Assembly: GCA_031551485.1 (NCBI GenBank)
Contig: JAVBNO010000070.1
Location: forward strand, 1-5,842
Reading direction: 5' to 3'
DNA: 5,842 bases
Source: JAVBNO01 sp031551485
GTDB taxonomy: Bacteria; Bacillota; Clostridia; Oscillospirales; Ruminococcaceae
Below are positions 5,631-5,842 of this stretch, in pieces (the first letter of the stretch is position 1; each line of letters starts with the position of its first letter). The position numbers and the translations under genes are program-made. Below the pieces are notes generated by a model, which saw only the letters and a program-made list of their open reading frames with translations, made no database searches and was not told where the DNA came from.

Positions 5631-5842
5631 CTATTTATCCCAGTCAATACCATCAAACCTTTTTAATGGTTTTAGAAAATAATTTGGTTGTGATGATGCA
5701 TATGATTCACCTCTGTAATGTGAAAATCCAGATGGCAATCCTACGATGAGCGATGGGAATCCATTCCATTGCAGTTTAGTCAACGCATCATCTAAATTAA
5801 TAAAAACGCCATCATAATCTTTGTATTCGGATAAAACATAAC
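5631..5842 (-). CDS. Unrecognised protein, C-terminal 69 residues only
   Basis: An open frame enters from the right edge and ends at TAG 5633-5631, giving 69 residues that end in RFDGIDWDK. I do not recognise the family. The fragment is soluble and rich in aromatic residues (Tyr, Phe, Trp). It has an acidic stretch, YKDYDGVFINLDDAL, at fragment residues 6-20, a central hydrophobic strand-like FPSLIVGLPSGF at 28-39, and no membrane segment. A same-strand terminator starts 65 nt downstream, which supports it as a real gene end. Codon use differs sharply from the neighbours: by my count 16 of 69 codons end in G or C, and AAA, GAT, TTT, CCA and TCA are frequent, whereas alaS and comEC favour G/C-ending codons. 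This suggests acquisition from elsewhere, possibly a phage or other mobile element, but nothing in the fragment proves that. Confidence 0.72.
   Translation of the reverse strand, partial: YVLSEYKDYDGVFINLDDALTKLQWNGFPSLIVGLPSGFSHYRGESYASSQPNYFLKPLKRFDGIDWDK

Noticed and set aside
5099..5656. Minus-strand 185-codon open frame through the alaS leader
   Set aside because: It runs through the terminator, promoter, T-box stems and leader terminator, so it cannot be one translated unit. The product has no protein-like domain.
5585..5749. Plus-strand 54-codon ORF with GGAG 9 nt upstream of its ATG
   Set aside because: It overlaps the minus-strand gene end, which is open for all 69 visible codons and has a matching terminator. 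The small ORF has a composition expected by chance in AT-rich DNA.

Overview
The window looks like chromosomal DNA from a GC-rich member of the Firmicutes, most likely class Clostridia. Three things point there: an alanyl-tRNA synthetase gene controlled by a T-box riboswitch, strong AAGGAGG/GGAGG ribosome binding sites, and a textbook housekeeping promoter. I cannot name a genus from the sequence alone. Every gene I can support lies on the minus strand, so transcription runs from right to left.

Right edge (5842 to about 5504): the last 69 codons of an unrecognised, AT-rich gene enter from outside the window and stop at 5631. A small hairpin follows the stop codon, and a strong Rho-independent terminator (5565 to 5504) closes that transcription unit.

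Control region (5464 to 5069): a perfect TTGACA / 17 bp / TATAAT promoter starts a long leader. The leader carries an extra 5' hairpin and then a complete T-box riboswitch: stem I with a GCC (alanine) specifier, the AGAGAG and GGCUGAAA distal motifs, stem II, a short hairpin with CGUUA in its loop, stem III, the T-box sequence with its UGGU bulge, and a terminator that competes with the antiterminator. Uncharged tRNA-Ala(GGC) should therefore switch on the genes downstream.

Genes under this control: alaS (alanyl-tRNA synthetase, 881 aa, complete), then after 20 nt hinT (HIT-family nucleoside phosphoramidase, 112 aa, complete), then after 76 nt comEC (DNA-uptake channel), which runs off the left edge after 662 codons. 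No terminator is visible between the three genes, so they probably form one operon in which a DNA-uptake gene sits downstream of an amino-acid-starvation switch. The visible C-terminal part of ComEC resembles the family's metallo-beta-lactamase-like domain in position, but it has lost the metal-binding motif.

The window is mostly ordinary core genome, and I see no clear new system. The points that most deserve a second look are the degenerate ComEC nuclease-like domain, the atypical T-box stem I with its extra 5' hairpin, the operon arrangement, and the compositionally foreign gene fragment at the right edge.
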